From: Pseudomonadota bacterium
GTDB lineage: Bacteria; Pseudomonadota; Alphaproteobacteria; Sphingomonadales; Sphingomonadaceae
Length of the DNA stretch: 61,668 nucleotides
NCBI GenBank assembly: GCA_963205265.1
Contig: CAUJJI010000115.1
Span: 1-61,668, forward strand
Reading direction: 5' to 3'
Position numbers and translations under genes: made by a program. This document shows, in pieces, positions 26,160-37,688 of this stretch. Position 1 is the first letter of the stretch, and the number at the start of each line of letters is the position of its first letter. The notes beneath the pieces are model-generated. The model did no database searches. It saw only the letters and a program-made list of their open reading frames with translations, and was not told the DNA's origin.

Positions 26160-26361
26160 CGCTGCGTCTTCCGGGGTTCAGCCCGGCCTCGAGCGGTCCC
26201 GGCCTTCGCCGGGACGACGTGTCATCCCGTCGTCGTGCCGTCACCCCGTCGTCGTGCCGTCATCCCATCGTCGTCCCGGGCTTGACCCGGGACCGCTGGC
26301 CTCATCGACGGAACGTTTTGCCCAGCGCCGGCGCTCCCCCTCCCCCCTTGGGGGAGGATCT
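26160..26361. repeat. Dispersed palindrome family B, copy 2, with a 3x19-bp tandem array and a family A remnant
   Basis: Inverted CGGTCCCGGCC...CCGGGACGACG is followed by three tandem 19-bp units at 26221-26277 (first unit GTCATCCCGTCGTCGTGCC). Then comes CGTCGTCCCGGGCTTGACC...CATCGACGGAACG, and finally the right hairpin of family A (CCCCCTCCCCCTTGGGGGAG) at 26337-26361. It fills the gap between P450 and the convergent transpeptidase gene. Confidence 0.8.
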
Positions 26362-26363
26362 CG

Positions 26364-27806
26364 CTAAAGCGGGTTGTCCAGCTTGGTGATCGGCTCGTCG
26401 CTGACCTGCTGGGTGGTCTTCGGCTTGCGCGGCTGGTCGAAGCTGGCGAGGACCGGCTTGTCGCGCCCGTAGATGTCGCCGAACTGCCGCATGATCCCGT
26501 CGATGTCGCGCGCCATGGTGAAGTAGGTGAGGTAGACCGGGAACGTCCGCGTCATCGGCACCTTGGTATATTCGCGCGAGTTGGAGATGGCGCGGACTTC
26601 GTCGGTCGACATCTCGGCGCCGAGGATCGCCATGGTCATGCCCAGCTCGACCGCCTTCTCGGTGCGGATGCAGCCGTGGCTGTAGGCGCGCACCGGGTGG
26701 GCGAAATACTGCTTCGACGGCGTGTCGTGCAGGTAGATCGCATGCGGGTTGGGCATGTCGATCTTCATCAGACCCAGCGCGTTGCTCGGGCCCGGGCCCT
26801 GGACGACGCTGATCGTGCCGTCGGGCCACTTGGTGACCTTGTAGCCCTCGCGCCGCGCCCGCCCGGGATTGGCGAGCAGCTGCGGGCCGAGCCCCTCGCC
26901 GCGCACGATCGACTGCGGCACGGTCCAGGTCGGGTTGAACACCACCGCGGTGACCGTTTCGGCGAGCTGCGGCGTCGCCGTCTTGCCGGGCTTGCCCACC
27001 ACCGTGCGGTAGGAGCGGATGATGCGGTTCTTGACTGTCAGCCGCAGCTGGAACTCGGGCACGTTGGTCAGCAGGTAGACTTCGCCGAGATCGCGCGCCA
27101 GCCAGCGCCAGCGGTCGAGATTGGCGCGAATCACCGCGCGCCTGGCCCGCTCGGCCACCGGCGTGGCGGCCAGTTCGGCGCGCAGCTCCTGGTAGTCGGG
27201 ATGAGTCGGCGCCAGGCCGCCGAGCACGCCGGCGACGTCGTGCGTCTCGAGCGCCTGCGCCATCAGCCGGTCGGTCGGCATGGCCGCGCGGTCGGGATCG
27301 ACGGCGAACCACTGGATGCGCGCGTCCATCGGCGTGCGGCCGTCGCGCAGGTCCTCGGCGAGCCAGGCGAAGGACTTGCTGGCCGCGGCGTCGAGCGCGT
27401 CGCCTTCGCCGGCGGCGATTGCCCGGCGCAGCTGGTCGGGCTGGTAATCGGCAGGAATCAGCCCTTCGGCGCCGATCTTCTCGATCACCGCGAGCAGCGC
27501 CCGGGCATCGCCCAGCGTCCAGACCATCTGCGGCTCGGTCAGGGGCAGCGGCTGGATGACCGGGGCTACGGCAGGAGCGACCGGGCCGGCCTGGGCAGGG
27601 ACCACCGGCTGCGGCTCGATTCGCGGCTGCGGGACCGGGGCCGCCTGGCCCTGTCCCTGGGAAAGGGCGGGCTGCGCGGCAAAGGCCAGTGCCACGGCGG
27701 CCAGTACCGAAACCAACGGCCCGCGACTATCGATCCCCTGTATCATCGCTTGAAACTTCGCCTCCAGTCGGCGCCCGCTTTTTGCCTGAGCGCCTTGTCG
27801 AGCCAT
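26364..27806 (-). CDS. L,D-transpeptidase, YcbB/LdtD type
   Basis: This 480-residue periplasmic enzyme should form 3-3 peptidoglycan crosslinks or anchor proteins to the wall. The order is an N-terminal hydrophobic segment (GPLVSVLAAVALAFAAQPALS), a Pro/Ala/Gln-rich linker, a scaffold with a peptidoglycan-binding-like part, and the YkuD catalytic domain with YSHGCIR (Cys379). The start at 27806 is chosen for GAGGG upstream; longer frames add 64 residues without features. It diverges from the EamA gene. Confidence 0.92.
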   Translation of the reverse strand: MARQGAQAKSGRRLEAKFQAMIQGIDSRGPLVSVLAAVALAFAAQPALSQGQGQAAPVPQPRIEPQPVVPAQAGPVAPAVAPVIQPLPLTEPQMVWTLGDARALLAVIEKIGAEGLIPADYQPDQLRRAIAAGEGDALDAAASKSFAWLAEDLRDGRTPMDARIQWFAVDPDRAAMPTDRLMAQALETHDVAGVLGGLAPTHPDYQELRAELAATPVAERARRAVIRANLDRWRWLARDLGEVYLLTNVPEFQLRLTVKNRIIRSYRTVVGKPGKTATPQLAETVTAVVFNPTWTVPQSIVRGEGLGPQLLANPGRARREGYKVTKWPDGTISVVQGPGPSNALGLMKIDMPNPHAIYLHDTPSKQYFAHPVRAYSHGCIRTEKAVELGMTMAILGAEMSTDEVRAISNSREYTKVPMTRTFPVYLTYFTMARDIDGIMRQFGDIYGRDKPVLASFDQPRKPKTTQQVSDEPITKLDNPL

Positions 27807-27933
27807 TTTGCCCTCAACGCTCCCCAGCATCAAGCACGGCGCCTTTCGTTTCGATGAATTGATCGACGCAAAGCGAACCGACATCCGCGATGGTTGGTTC
27901 CCTCGCGCCGCCGCACGGTCTAATCGCTCGTGC

Positions 27934-28836
27934 ATGAACCGCGGCCGCGCCTTGCTTCCATTCCTGTCGGTGAGCGCGGGGATCATGATCTTCAGCATGA
28001 TGGACGCACTGATGAAGTCCGCCTCGCTCGAAGTCGGCGTCTACACCGCCGTGCTCTGGCGCAGCGGCATCGGCGTGCTGCTGATGCTGCCGTTCTGGTG
28101 GCTCGGCCGCGGCCAGTGGCCCGATGGCCCGGTGCTCAGGATCCATGCCCTGCGCTCGATCGTGGTCGCCGTCATGATCATGCTGTTCTTCTGGGGCCTG
28201 GTGCGCATGCCCATGGCCGAGGCGATGGCGCTTTCGTTCATCGCGCCGCTGATCACGCTTTACCTTGCCGCGGCGATCCTGGGCGAGCAGGTGCGCGCGA
28301 CCGCGGTGGTCGGCTCGCTGCTCGGCACCCTGGGCGTCTGCGTCATCGCCCTCGGCCAGTTCGGCGACGACCGGGCAACGGCTTCGGGCTGGGGCCTGGC
28401 GGCAGTCCTCGCCTCGGCCGTGCTCTACGCCTGGAACCTCATTCTCCAGCGCCAGCAGGCGCGGCTGTCCGGGCCGGTGGAAGTGGCCCTGTTCCAGCAC
28501 CTCTTCGTCGGGCTGGTGCTCGTGCCCGCCGCGCCATGGCTGGCGACGGTTCCCCCGACCGGCGCCTTCCGCGACATCGCCGCCGGAGCGCTGCTCGCCG
28601 CGGTCTCGCTGATGCTGCTCAGCTGGGGCTATGCCCGGGCCGAGGCGCAGGCGCTGGTGCCGATCGAATACAGCGGCTTTCTCTGGGCGGCGCTGTTCGG
28701 CTGGCTGTGGTTCGACGAGCGGATCACCGCGGCGACCCTGGCCGGCGCCGCGCTGATCGTCGCCGGCTGCTGGATCGCCCTGCGCGGCTTCGGGCGCGCG
28801 CCGGCATCGCGCGGGTTCGAGGCTCCGGCCCCTTGA
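27934..28836 (+). CDS. EamA/DMT-family permease
   Basis: The 300-residue inner-membrane protein has about ten hydrophobic segments in two EamA repeats. Family motifs include ALRSIVVAVMIMLFFWGL, AEAMALSFIAPLITL and EYSGFLWAALFGWLWFDE. It is a probable metabolite exporter of unknown substrate. The ATG at 27934 (MNRGRALLPFLS) fits the start of the first membrane segment. Confidence 0.9.
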   Translation: MNRGRALLPFLSVSAGIMIFSMMDALMKSASLEVGVYTAVLWRSGIGVLLMLPFWWLGRGQWPDGPVLRIHALRSIVVAVMIMLFFWGLVRMPMAEAMALSFIAPLITLYLAAAILGEQVRATAVVGSLLGTLGVCVIALGQFGDDRATASGWGLAAVLASAVLYAWNLILQRQQARLSGPVEVALFQHLFVGLVLVPAAPWLATVPPTGAFRDIAAGALLAAVSLMLLSWGYARAEAQALVPIEYSGFLWAALFGWLWFDERITAATLAGAALIVAGCWIALRGFGRAPASRGFEAPAP

Positions 28837-28949
28837 CCTGACGGCAAACAACGCGCATCGGCGGCGCCGACGAATCCGCTTCCGCATTGCAGCACGGCCG
28901 GCTTTCGGCCGGTTGCGGAAGACCACACCAACAAGGGACATGAGGCGCA

Positions 28950-31625
<2,676 letters not shown>

Positions 31626-31659
31626 GGCGGAGGGGGCTTCGTAACCTAGCCGGGAATCG

Positions 31660-31787
31660 CTCCTCCCCTGTCAGGGGAGGTGGCAGCGCGCAGCGCTGAC
31701 GGAGGGGTTTCACCCCCTCCATAAACGCTGACACCCCTCCGCCACAGGCTGCGCCGGTGGTCCCCCTCCCCCTGTGGGGGAGGATCT
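31660..31787. repeat. Composite palindrome family A, copy 3
   Basis: The left hairpin CTCCCCTGTCAGGGGAGG and the right hairpin CCTCCCCCTGTGGGGGAGG flank a middle with GCGCGCAGCGCTGACGGAGG and TGACACCCCTCC. Same plan as copy 1. It lies between acnA and the convergent Ser-rich gene. Confidence 0.85.
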
Positions 31788-31825
31788 TCTGCTCGATTGG
31801 AACCCGTCGCCGACGCCAGGCACGG

Positions 31826-31856
31826 AAAAAGGGCGGCGCCGGCGTGCACCGCCCTT
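31826..31856 (-). terminator. Terminator of the Ser/Gly-rich surface protein gene
   Basis: On the minus strand the stem AAGGGCGG / CCGCCCTT with a 12-base loop is followed by a T run (A residues at 31826-31830 on the plus strand). It is about 45 bases past the stop codon. Confidence 0.7.
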
Positions 31857-31901
31857 CCCCTGTCGACCGCCCGCCGCTGGGACGGGCGGTGCTACAGACT
31901 G

Positions 31902-33398
31902 TCAGTCCTGCTTGCGGGCCAGGCGGCGGCGGCCGAGGATGGCCGCTGCGGCTGCACCGAACAGGATCACGACCGGCGGCGCGGGCACCTGGTGGCCGCC
32001 GCTGGACGAACTCGATGAACTCGACGAGCTGCTGCTCGACGAAGAGCTCGACGACGAGCTCGACGAGGAACCGCCGGTCGAGCCGGTGGTGCTCGACGAC
32101 CCGTTGCTCGACGAGGAGCCCGAGGAGGAGCTGGTCGAGCTCGACGAAGAGGAGCTGCCGCTCGAACCGGTCGAAGTGGCGCCGCTGCTGGTGCTGGTGC
32201 TCGATCCGCCGCTGCCGCCGCTCGAAGTGCTGGAGCCGGAGCTGCCGTGACCGCCCGTGCTGCCGCTCGATCCCGAGCTGCCGGACGAGCTGGACGAGGA
32301 CGACGACGAGCTGCTCGACGAAGACGACGAGGAGCCGCCCGAGCTGCCGCTCGACCCGGAGCTGCCCGAGCTGCCGCTCGAGCCGGAACTGCCCGAACTG
32401 CCGCTCGATCCCGAGCTGCCGTGTCCGCCCGTGCTGGTGTGGCCGCCCGAGCTGGTGTGACCACCCGAGGTGCTCGAGGAACCGCAGTTCTTGTGGCAGT
32501 CCGGCTTGCCGCCGGTGCTGCCGCCCGAAGAACTGGACGACGAGCTCGACGAGGACGAACTGCTCGACGAGGAAGAGGACGAGGACGACGACGAGCTGGT
32601 GACGTTGCCCGACGAGGTCGAAACGTTGCCCGAGCTGGTCGACACGTTGCCCGACGAGGTCGAGACATTGCCCGAGCTCGTCGACACGCCGCCGGTGGAA
32701 GTCGAAACCCCGCCGGTGGAAGTCGAGACGCCGCCGGTCGACGTCGAGACGTTGCCCGAGGAGGTCGAGGTCGAGGTGCTGACGCCGCCGGTCGAGGTGC
32801 TGATCCCGCCGGTCGTGGTCGAGCTGGTGATGCCGCCGCTCGACGTCGAGGTCGAGCCACCGGTGGTGGTCGAGCTGAAGCCGCCGGTCGAGGTCGACGA
32901 ACTGCCGGTAGAGGTGGACGAGCCGCCGCTGGAAGTCGAGGAGCCGCCGCTCGAGGTCGAGGTGCTGCCGCCCGAGGTCGAGCTCGAGCCCGTCGAGGTC
33001 GAGGAGATCACGACATTGCCGCCGCTCGAGCTGCCGCCGAAGAAGCCGCCGAAGAAGCCGCCGCCGAAACCGCCGCCGAAGCCGCCGCCGATGACCACCG
33101 GCGCCGAGCCGCCACCGCCCGAGATCACCGGCTGCGGCGGGGGCGGGATGTAGGGCGGGGGCAAGGGCATCGCCACTTGCGGTTCACAGCAGGTCCGCTT
33201 GATGACGCGGCGGACGCGCTTCACCTTGCGGGGCGCCTGCGCCTGGCGCACGACCTGACGGGGCTTGGCCGTCTTCACGTGCTTGACGTACTGCGTCTGC
33301 TTGGCGGGGGTCTCCGCCACGTGAACTGCCCCACCGCCGACGAGTGCACAGCCCGCCGCACAGGCGGACAGTTTCGCAAGGGCCATTCGAACCGACAT
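31902..33398 (-). CDS. Huge Ser/Thr/Gly low-complexity exported protein with a PEP-CTERM-like tail
   Basis: The 498-residue protein starts with a signal-like segment (MALAKLSACAAGCALVGGGA) and a basic stretch (about 45-85, KVKRVRRVIKR). A Pro/Gly-rich part follows, then more than 300 residues of Ser, Gly and Thr with blocks such as GGVSTSTGG, GNVSTSS and GSSGSS. The C-terminus is VPAPP, a hydrophobic helix and RRRLARKQD, the three-part plan of PEP-CTERM/exosortase targets. The start at 33398 is set by the signal segment. Similar Ser-rich PEP-CTERM proteins are often glycosylated envelope or matrix proteins; that role is inferred. Confidence 0.8.
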   Translation of the reverse strand: MSVRMALAKLSACAAGCALVGGGAVHVAETPAKQTQYVKHVKTAKPRQVVRQAQAPRKVKRVRRVIKRTCCEPQVAMPLPPPYIPPPPQPVISGGGGSAPVVIGGGFGGGFGGGFFGGFFGGSSSGGNVVISSTSTGSSSTSGGSTSTSSGGSSTSSGGSSTSTGSSSTSTGGFSSTTTGGSTSTSSGGITSSTTTGGISTSTGGVSTSTSTSSGNVSTSTGGVSTSTGGVSTSTGGVSTSSGNVSTSSGNVSTSSGNVSTSSGNVTSSSSSSSSSSSSSSSSSSSSSSSSGGSTGGKPDCHKNCGSSSTSGGHTSSGGHTSTGGHGSSGSSGSSGSSGSSGSSGSSGSSGSSGGSSSSSSSSSSSSSSSSSGSSGSSGSTGGHGSSGSSTSSGGSGGSSTSTSSGATSTGSSGSSSSSSSTSSSSGSSSSNGSSSTTGSTGGSSSSSSSSSSSSSSSSSSSSSSSGGHQVPAPPVVILFGAAAAAILGRRRLARKQD

Positions 33399-33610
33399 AT
33401 GCAATGCTCTCTTTGTTACTCCAGGGCGTTGTCGAAGGACTTCGCCAGGACCCTGTGTCACAAAAAGCGCAGAGAGTTATTAAAGCGACAACCGCATTAA
33501 CCCTGTTTCGAGTGTCCCGAAGTGAGATTTTCGGGCCGATGCAGGATGTGTTGCGGCAGTTGTCCCGTTGTGGGACTATAGGCTGGAAATTTGCAAAGAA
33601 TTGTTAGGAC

Positions 33611-34654
33611 TTACTCTGTCGCGTCGTCATCCGCCGCATCGAATAGTCCGACTTGCTGCCCGATCGGCGGCGACATGCCCAGGTGGCGCCAGCCGCCGTC
33701 GTTGAGGCAACGCCCGCGCGCGGTCCTTGCGACGAGGCCGAGCTGGATGAGGAACGGCTCGATCACTTCCTCGATCGTGTCGCGCGGCTCGGACAGGCCG
33801 GCGGCCAGGGTTTCCACGCCCACCGGGCCGCCCTTGTAGATATCGGCGATCATCCGCAGGTAGCGGCGGTCCTGCGCATCGAGGCCGAGCGCGTCGACTT
33901 CCAGCCGGTTCAGCGCGTCGTCGGCGATCGCCCGCGTCACCGTCTGCGACCCGGCGACATGGGCGAAGTCGCGCACCCGGCGCATCAGCCGCCCGGCAAC
34001 GCGCGGCGTGCCGCGGGCGCGGCGCGCGATCTCGCGGGCGCCTTCCGGGTCGATGCCCATGCCGAGCAGCCCGGCGCCGCGCCGGACGACGCTTTCCAGC
34101 TCATCGATCGAATAGAAGTTCAGCCGCACCGGGATGCCGAAGCGGTCGCGCAGCGGCGTCGTCAGCAGCCCCTGGCGCGTGGTCGCGCCGATCAGGGTGA
34201 AAGGCGGCAGGTCGATTCGCACCGAGCGCGCCGACGGCCCCTCGCCGATGATCAGGTCGAGCGCGCGGTCCTCCATCGCCGGGTAGAGCACTTCCTCGAC
34301 CACCGGGTTGAGCCGGTGAATCTCGTCGATGAACAGGACGTCGCCTTCCTCGAGATTGGTCAGCAGCGCCGCGAGGTCGCCCGACTTGGCGATCACCGGT
34401 CCGGAAGTCGCCCGGAAGCCCACGCCCAGCTCGCGCGCGACGATCTGCGCCAGCGTCGTCTTGCCGAGGCCGGGCGGGCCGAAGAACAGCACGTGATCCA
34501 TCGCCTCGCGCCGCGACCGGGCGCTCTCGATGAAGACGCTCAGGTTGTCCTTGGCCGCCGCCTGCCCGACGAATTCGGCCAAGGTCTTCGGCCGCAGCGC
34601 AGCATCGGCGTCCTCGACCTGGCGCGCCCCGGAAAGGAGGGGATTGTCGGTCAT
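33611..34654 (-). CDS. ruvB: Holliday junction helicase motor RuvB
   Basis: The 347-residue AAA+ motor has Walker [10 protein letters not shown], Walker B FIDEIHRL, sensor 1 [18 protein letters not shown] and the C-terminal winged helix. The start MTDNPLLSG at 34654 is supported by homology. It is separated from ruvA by the GIY-YIG/REP insertion, whereas ruvC-ruvA-ruvB are often contiguous. Confidence 0.97.
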   Translation of the reverse strand: MTDNPLLSGARQVEDADAALRPKTLAEFVGQAAAKDNLSVFIESARSRREAMDHVLFFGPPGLGKTTLAQIVARELGVGFRATSGPVIAKSGDLAALLTNLEEGDVLFIDEIHRLNPVVEEVLYPAMEDRALDLIIGEGPSARSVRIDLPPFTLIGATTRQGLLTTPLRDRFGIPVRLNFYSIDELESVVRRGAGLLGMGIDPEGAREIARRARGTPRVAGRLMRRVRDFAHVAGSQTVTRAIADDALNRLEVDALGLDAQDRRYLRMIADIYKGGPVGVETLAAGLSEPRDTIEEVIEPFLIQLGLVARTARGRCLNDGGWRHLGMSPPIGQQVGLFDAADDDATE

Positions 34655-34690
34655 CTCCACACCCGACTGATCCGATCCGGACCATTCTCG

Positions 34691-34741
34691 TGATGCCGAA
34701 CTTGTTTCAGCACCCGTCGCGCCCCAGGCTCCGAAGCATGG
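34691..34741. repeat. REP-like palindrome D1 upstream of the GIY-YIG gene
   Basis: TGCCGAA-CTTGT-TTCAGCA (34694-34712, one mismatch in the arms) and the following 30 bases are about 85% identical to D3 at 35151-35201. The repeat runs right into the ATG of the nuclease gene. Confidence 0.8.
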
Positions 34742-35073
34742 AAGACGAGCGGGTTCCCTGTGTCTACATCCTGGCAAGCGGACTTTACGGCACGCTCTAC
34801 ATCGGCGTGACCTCCGACCTCATCGGCCGCCTGTGGCAGCATCGCAACGCTGCGCTTCCCGGCTTCACCTCGCGCTACAAGGTCCACCGGCTCGTCCACT
34901 ACGAGTTTCAAGGGACCATGGAGCACGCGATCCTGCGCGAGAAGCAGCTGAAGCGCTGGCACCGGCAGTGGAAGATCAATCTGATCAACGAGGGCAACCC
35001 GCATTGGGAGGACCTGGCGGTGAGGCTGGGATTGCCGCCGATGGCTCCGTGCCTGGGGAGGAATGGGCCCTGA
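34738..35073 (+). CDS. Small GIY-YIG nuclease-domain protein (UPF0213-like), REP-flanked
   Basis: The 111-residue single-domain protein has CVYILAS...[19 protein letters not shown] (the GIY-YIG core written as YIL...YIG, with the catalytic Arg) and a conserved [22 protein letters not shown] segment with the metal-binding Glu. The start at 34738 coincides with the end of repeat D1, and its TGA stop lies inside the arm of palindrome D2. It is inserted between ruvB and ruvA, opposite in direction to both. Solitary proteins of this family have unknown biological roles; the repeat linkage suggests DNA transactions at the palindromes. Confidence 0.88.
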   Translation: MEDERVPCVYILASGLYGTLYIGVTSDLIGRLWQHRNAALPGFTSRYKVHRLVHYEFQGTMEHAILREKQLKRWHRQWKINLINEGNPHWEDLAVRLGLPPMAPCLGRNGP

Positions 35074-35086
35074 AACGAGTTCAGGG
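35068..35086. repeat. REP-like palindrome D2, inverted, overlapping the GIY-YIG stop
   Basis: CCCTGAAACGAGTTCAGGG is a perfect 7-bp inverted repeat with a five-base loop. Read on the other strand its loop is CTCGT, close to CTTGT of D1/D3, so it points the opposite way. The stop codon TGA at 35071 is part of the arm. Confidence 0.8.
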
Positions 35087-35132
35087 TGACGGGTAGGGAG
35101 GTCCTTGCCGCCTTGCCCGCACACAAGCCCCT

Positions 35133-35201
35133 CATGCTGAACGCACCCGTCATGCTGAACTTGTTTCAGCACCCATCGTGCCACAGGCTCCAAAGCCGGG
35201 A
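35133..35201. repeat. REP-like palindrome D3 with a truncated half copy
   Basis: TGCTGAACTTGTTTCAGCA (35153-35171) is a perfect 7-bp inverted repeat. It is preceded by a half copy CATGCTGAACGCACC (35133-35147) and followed by a tail shared with D1. It lies between the GIY-YIG gene and ruvA. Confidence 0.8.
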
Positions 35202-35243
35202 AGAGCACACTCACCGGGTGACGATTGGGGGGAACGACGGCCC

Positions 35244-35846
35244 TCATCCCGCGGCTTTCCTCAGTGCGACGCGGACGAGGTCGTTGAGCGGGGCGCTTTC
35301 GCCGAGTTCGTCGATGGCCTGGGCGACGGCGGTGGTGGCGATCGCCGGCTTGAAGCCGAGGTTCTGGAGCGCGGAGACGGCGTCGGCGCTGGCGGAGCCC
35401 GGTGCGATCGCCGGCTGCGGCGATCCTGCGGGACCGCCGGGCAGGCCGCCGGCCTTGTCCTTCAGCTCGTTGACGATGCGTGCCGCCAGCTTCGGCCCGA
35501 CGCCCTGGGCGCGAGCGACCATGGCCGCGTCGCCGCCGGCGCAGGCGCGCTGCAGCTCTTCCGCCGAGAGCGCCGAGAGCACCGCCAGTGCCATCTTGCT
35601 GCCGACGCCCTGCACCCCGGTGAGCAGGCGGAACCATTCGCGCTCGGCCCCGCTGGCGAAGCCGATCAGGCGCATGTCGTTCTCGCTGACCTGCAGCTCG
35701 GTATGCACCGTCACCGCGTCGCCGCGGATGCCGAGCGCGGCGAGCGTCTTGGCCGAGCAGTGGACGAGATAGCCGACGCCGGCGACGTCGATCACGGCCC
35801 AGTCGGGGCCGGTATCGTCGAGCGTGCCGGTAAGCTTGGCGATCAT
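35244..35846 (-). CDS. ruvA: Holliday junction-binding protein RuvA
   Basis: The 200-residue protein has the N-terminal OB domain ([13 protein letters not shown]), the two helix-hairpin-helix motifs ([14 protein letters not shown] and [20 protein letters not shown]), a flexible linker and the RuvB-binding C-terminal domain ([13 protein letters not shown]). Confidence 0.96.
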   Translation of the reverse strand: MIAKLTGTLDDTGPDWAVIDVAGVGYLVHCSAKTLAALGIRGDAVTVHTELQVSENDMRLIGFASGAEREWFRLLTGVQGVGSKMALAVLSALSAEELQRACAGGDAAMVARAQGVGPKLAARIVNELKDKAGGLPGGPAGSPQPAIAPGSASADAVSALQNLGFKPAIATTAVAQAIDELGESAPLNDLVRVALRKAAG

Positions 35847-35903
35847 GCTTTGTTCCTGCCGGATTGCGCGGCGGTTGGCCAGCCTTTTTGCACGCAGCCT
35901 GCT

Positions 35904-35979
35904 CCCCGGCGAAGGCCGGGGCCTCGGGCCTCTACGGAAGACCCTCTGCAGCCGACCGAGATCCCCGCCTGCGCGGGGA
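35904..35979. repeat. Dispersed palindrome family C, copy 1
   Basis: CCCCGGCGAAGGCCGGGGCC at the left and CCCCGCCTGCGCGGGG at the right bracket a middle with CTCTGCAGCCG. The left 25 bases are nearly identical to the element inside the ThiE-like gene at 40545. It fills the ruvA-ruvC gap. Confidence 0.7.
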
Positions 35980-35990
35980 AGCGCATGCGT

Positions 35991-36458
35991 TCACCGCAGC
36001 ATATGCGCATGGGCGATGGCGACGGCGAGGGCGTCGGCCGCGTCGGCGCCCGCCAGCTTGACGCCCGGCAGCAGTACCTTGAGCATCGCCTGGACCTGCG
36101 CCTTTTCCGCGCCGCCGGTGCCGACCAGCGCCTTCTTCACCAGCCGCGTCGCATATTCGCTGACCGGCAGCCCGGCGCGCGCCAGGGCAAGCAGGCAGAC
36201 GCCGCGCGCCTGGCCGAGCTTGAGCGTCGACTGCGGATTGGCGTTGACGAAGACTTCCTCCACCGCGCCGGCATCGGGGCGATGGGCGACGATCACGTCG
36301 GAGAGCTCGCGGTCGAGCGTGACCAGCCGCTCGGCCAGCGAGGCGGCGGGATCGGTCCGGACCTGGCCGTTGGCGATGTGGCTGAGCCGATTGCCCGACT
36401 TGGCGACCACGCCCCAGCCGGTGCAGCCGAGGCCGGGGTCGAGGCCGATGATGATCAG
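35991..36458 (-). CDS. ruvC: Holliday junction resolvase RuvC, apparent non-ATG start
   Basis: The catalytic carboxylates are in [15 protein letters not shown] (first Asp), AVEEVFVN (Glu) and [14 protein letters not shown] (last two). No ATG, GTG or TTG exists in frame before the first catalytic Asp. The nearest candidate is CTG at 36458 (LIIIGLDPG), overlapping the yebC stop, with GGAG at a suitable distance. A GTG at 36410 would delete the active site. I therefore annotate a 155-residue protein with a CTG start. Confidence 0.88.
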   Translation of the reverse strand: MIIIGLDPGLGCTGWGVVAKSGNRLSHIANGQVRTDPAASLAERLVTLDRELSDVIVAHRPDAGAVEEVFVNANPQSTLKLGQARGVCLLALARAGLPVSEYATRLVKKALVGTGGAEKAQVQAMLKVLLPGVKLAGADAADALAVAIAHAHMLR

Positions 36459-37207
36459 CCCAACTTCTCCATGACCGCGTCGGAGACCTCGTAGTTGCCC
36501 CAGACGGTCTGGACGTCGTCGTCGTCGTCAAGCACGTCGATCAGCTTGAACAGCGTCTGCGCGTCGCCTTCGCCGACGTCGACCTTGAGATTGGGCCGCC
36601 AGGCGAGCTTCACGCTTTCGGCCTCGCCCAGCACCTTCTCGAGCTCGCGCGCGACTTCGTGGAGCGATTCGACGCTGGTCCAGATCGCGTGGCCGCCCTC
36701 TTCTCCCGCCTCGCTCTCGACGTCGTCGGCGCCGGCCTCGATCGCGGCTTCGAGCACTTTCTCCTCGTCGCCGGCCTTGCCCGGGTACTCGATCAGCCCG
36801 AGCCGCTCGAACCCGTGGCTGACCGCGCCCGAAGCGCCGAGGTTGCCGCCGTTCTTGGCGAAGGCGGTGCGGACGTTGGTGGCGGTGCGGTTGCGGTTGT
36901 CGGTCAGCGCCTCGACGATCAGGGCGACGCCGCCGGGGCCGTAGCCCTCGTAGCGCACTTCCTCGTAGTTGTCGCCTTCGCCCTTCGATGCCTTGTCGAT
37001 CGCGCGCTGGATGTTGTCCTTGGGCATCGACTGCGCCTTGGCCGCGTTGACCGCGGCGCGCAGGCGCGGATTCATGTCGGGATCGGGCATGCCCATCTTC
37101 GCGGCGACGGTGATTTCGCGGCTGAGCTTGGAGAACATCGCCGAGCGCTTCTTGTCCTGCGCGCCCTTGCGATGCATGATGTTCTTGAATTTGGAATGGC
37201 CTGCCAT
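36455..37207 (-). CDS. yebC: YebC/PmpR-family regulatory protein
   Basis: The 250-residue protein begins [20 protein letters not shown] and is collinear with the YebC family, which acts as a transcriptional regulator or ribosome-rescue factor for proline stretches depending on the member. Its stop overlaps the ruvC start, so yebC-ruvC are coupled. Confidence 0.96.
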   Translation of the reverse strand: MAGHSKFKNIMHRKGAQDKKRSAMFSKLSREITVAAKMGMPDPDMNPRLRAAVNAAKAQSMPKDNIQRAIDKASKGEGDNYEEVRYEGYGPGGVALIVEALTDNRNRTATNVRTAFAKNGGNLGASGAVSHGFERLGLIEYPGKAGDEEKVLEAAIEAGADDVESEAGEEGGHAIWTSVESLHEVARELEKVLGEAESVKLAWRPNLKVDVGEGDAQTLFKLIDVLDDDDDVQTVWGNYEVSDAVMEKLG

Positions 37208-37317
37208 CTCGGTGCCCTTGGGATCGTTTCGTCGGCCGGGGTCGGTTGCGCCGCCCCTTGGCCGAGACCGCCCCTAGCCGAGACTGTGCGGCCGGGCAAT
37301 TGCCGGCCGCGGGGCGC

Positions 37318-37554
37318 TCATCCCAGGCCGAGCGCGGCCTTGTAGGTGTCGAGCACCATTTCCATCTCGCGCCGGTCGTCGGGCTTCATTTTCCGCAGGC
37401 GGACGATCTGGCGCATGATCTTGACGTCGTAGCCGACCGCCTTCGCCTCGGCATAGACGTCGCGGATATCGTCGCCGATCCCCTTCTTCTCTTCCTCGAG
37501 GCGTTCGACGCGCTCGATCAGGAGGCGCAGGCGGTCGTCGGTGGCTTCGGCCAT
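37318..37554 (-). CDS. gapR: GapR-family nucleoid-associated protein (DUF2312)
   Basis: The 78-residue helical protein (LIERVERLEEEKKGIGDDIRDVYAEAKAVGYD...) closely matches Caulobacter GapR/DUF2312, which clamps overtwisted DNA ahead of replication and transcription. Its clustering with DUF1244 and pyk is typical of alphaproteobacteria. The start at 37554 is set by homology. Confidence 0.93.
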   Translation of the reverse strand: MAEATDDRLRLLIERVERLEEEKKGIGDDIRDVYAEAKAVGYDVKIMRQIVRLRKMKPDDRREMEMVLDTYKAALGLG

Positions 37555-37688
37555 CGGGTAAACTCCGGTGATGCTGTGAATCGGTCGGCGGCTGATAGCC
37601 GGGAGGCCGCGAAGTGCAAAGCGAAGCGAACCGTCTTTTCCCCTCCCGCGTGCGGGAGGGAAGGATGCAGGCTGCCGGCGGGCCTTTC

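Noticed and set aside
26221..26277. Possible CRISPR array
   Set aside because: Three 19-bp units are directly adjacent without spacers and form part of a palindromic repeat; no cas genes are nearby.
32257..33153. Long plus-strand open frames rich in Glu, Pro, Val and Leu
   Set aside because: They are antisense shadows of the Ser/Gly-rich gene: its repeated TCG/AGC/GGC codons read as GAG/CTC/CCG. They lack ribosome sites, and the minus-strand frame has a signal segment and sorting tail.
37288..37310. Hairpin GCGGCCGG / CCGGCCGC after gapR as a terminator
   Set aside because: The 8-bp stem is perfect but no T run follows on the minus strand, so I do not call it a rho-independent terminator.
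37630..37665. Hairpin CCCTCCCGC...GCGGGAGGG before DUF1244 as a terminator
   Set aside because: A strong stem but with no T run on either strand; it may be another small repeat.
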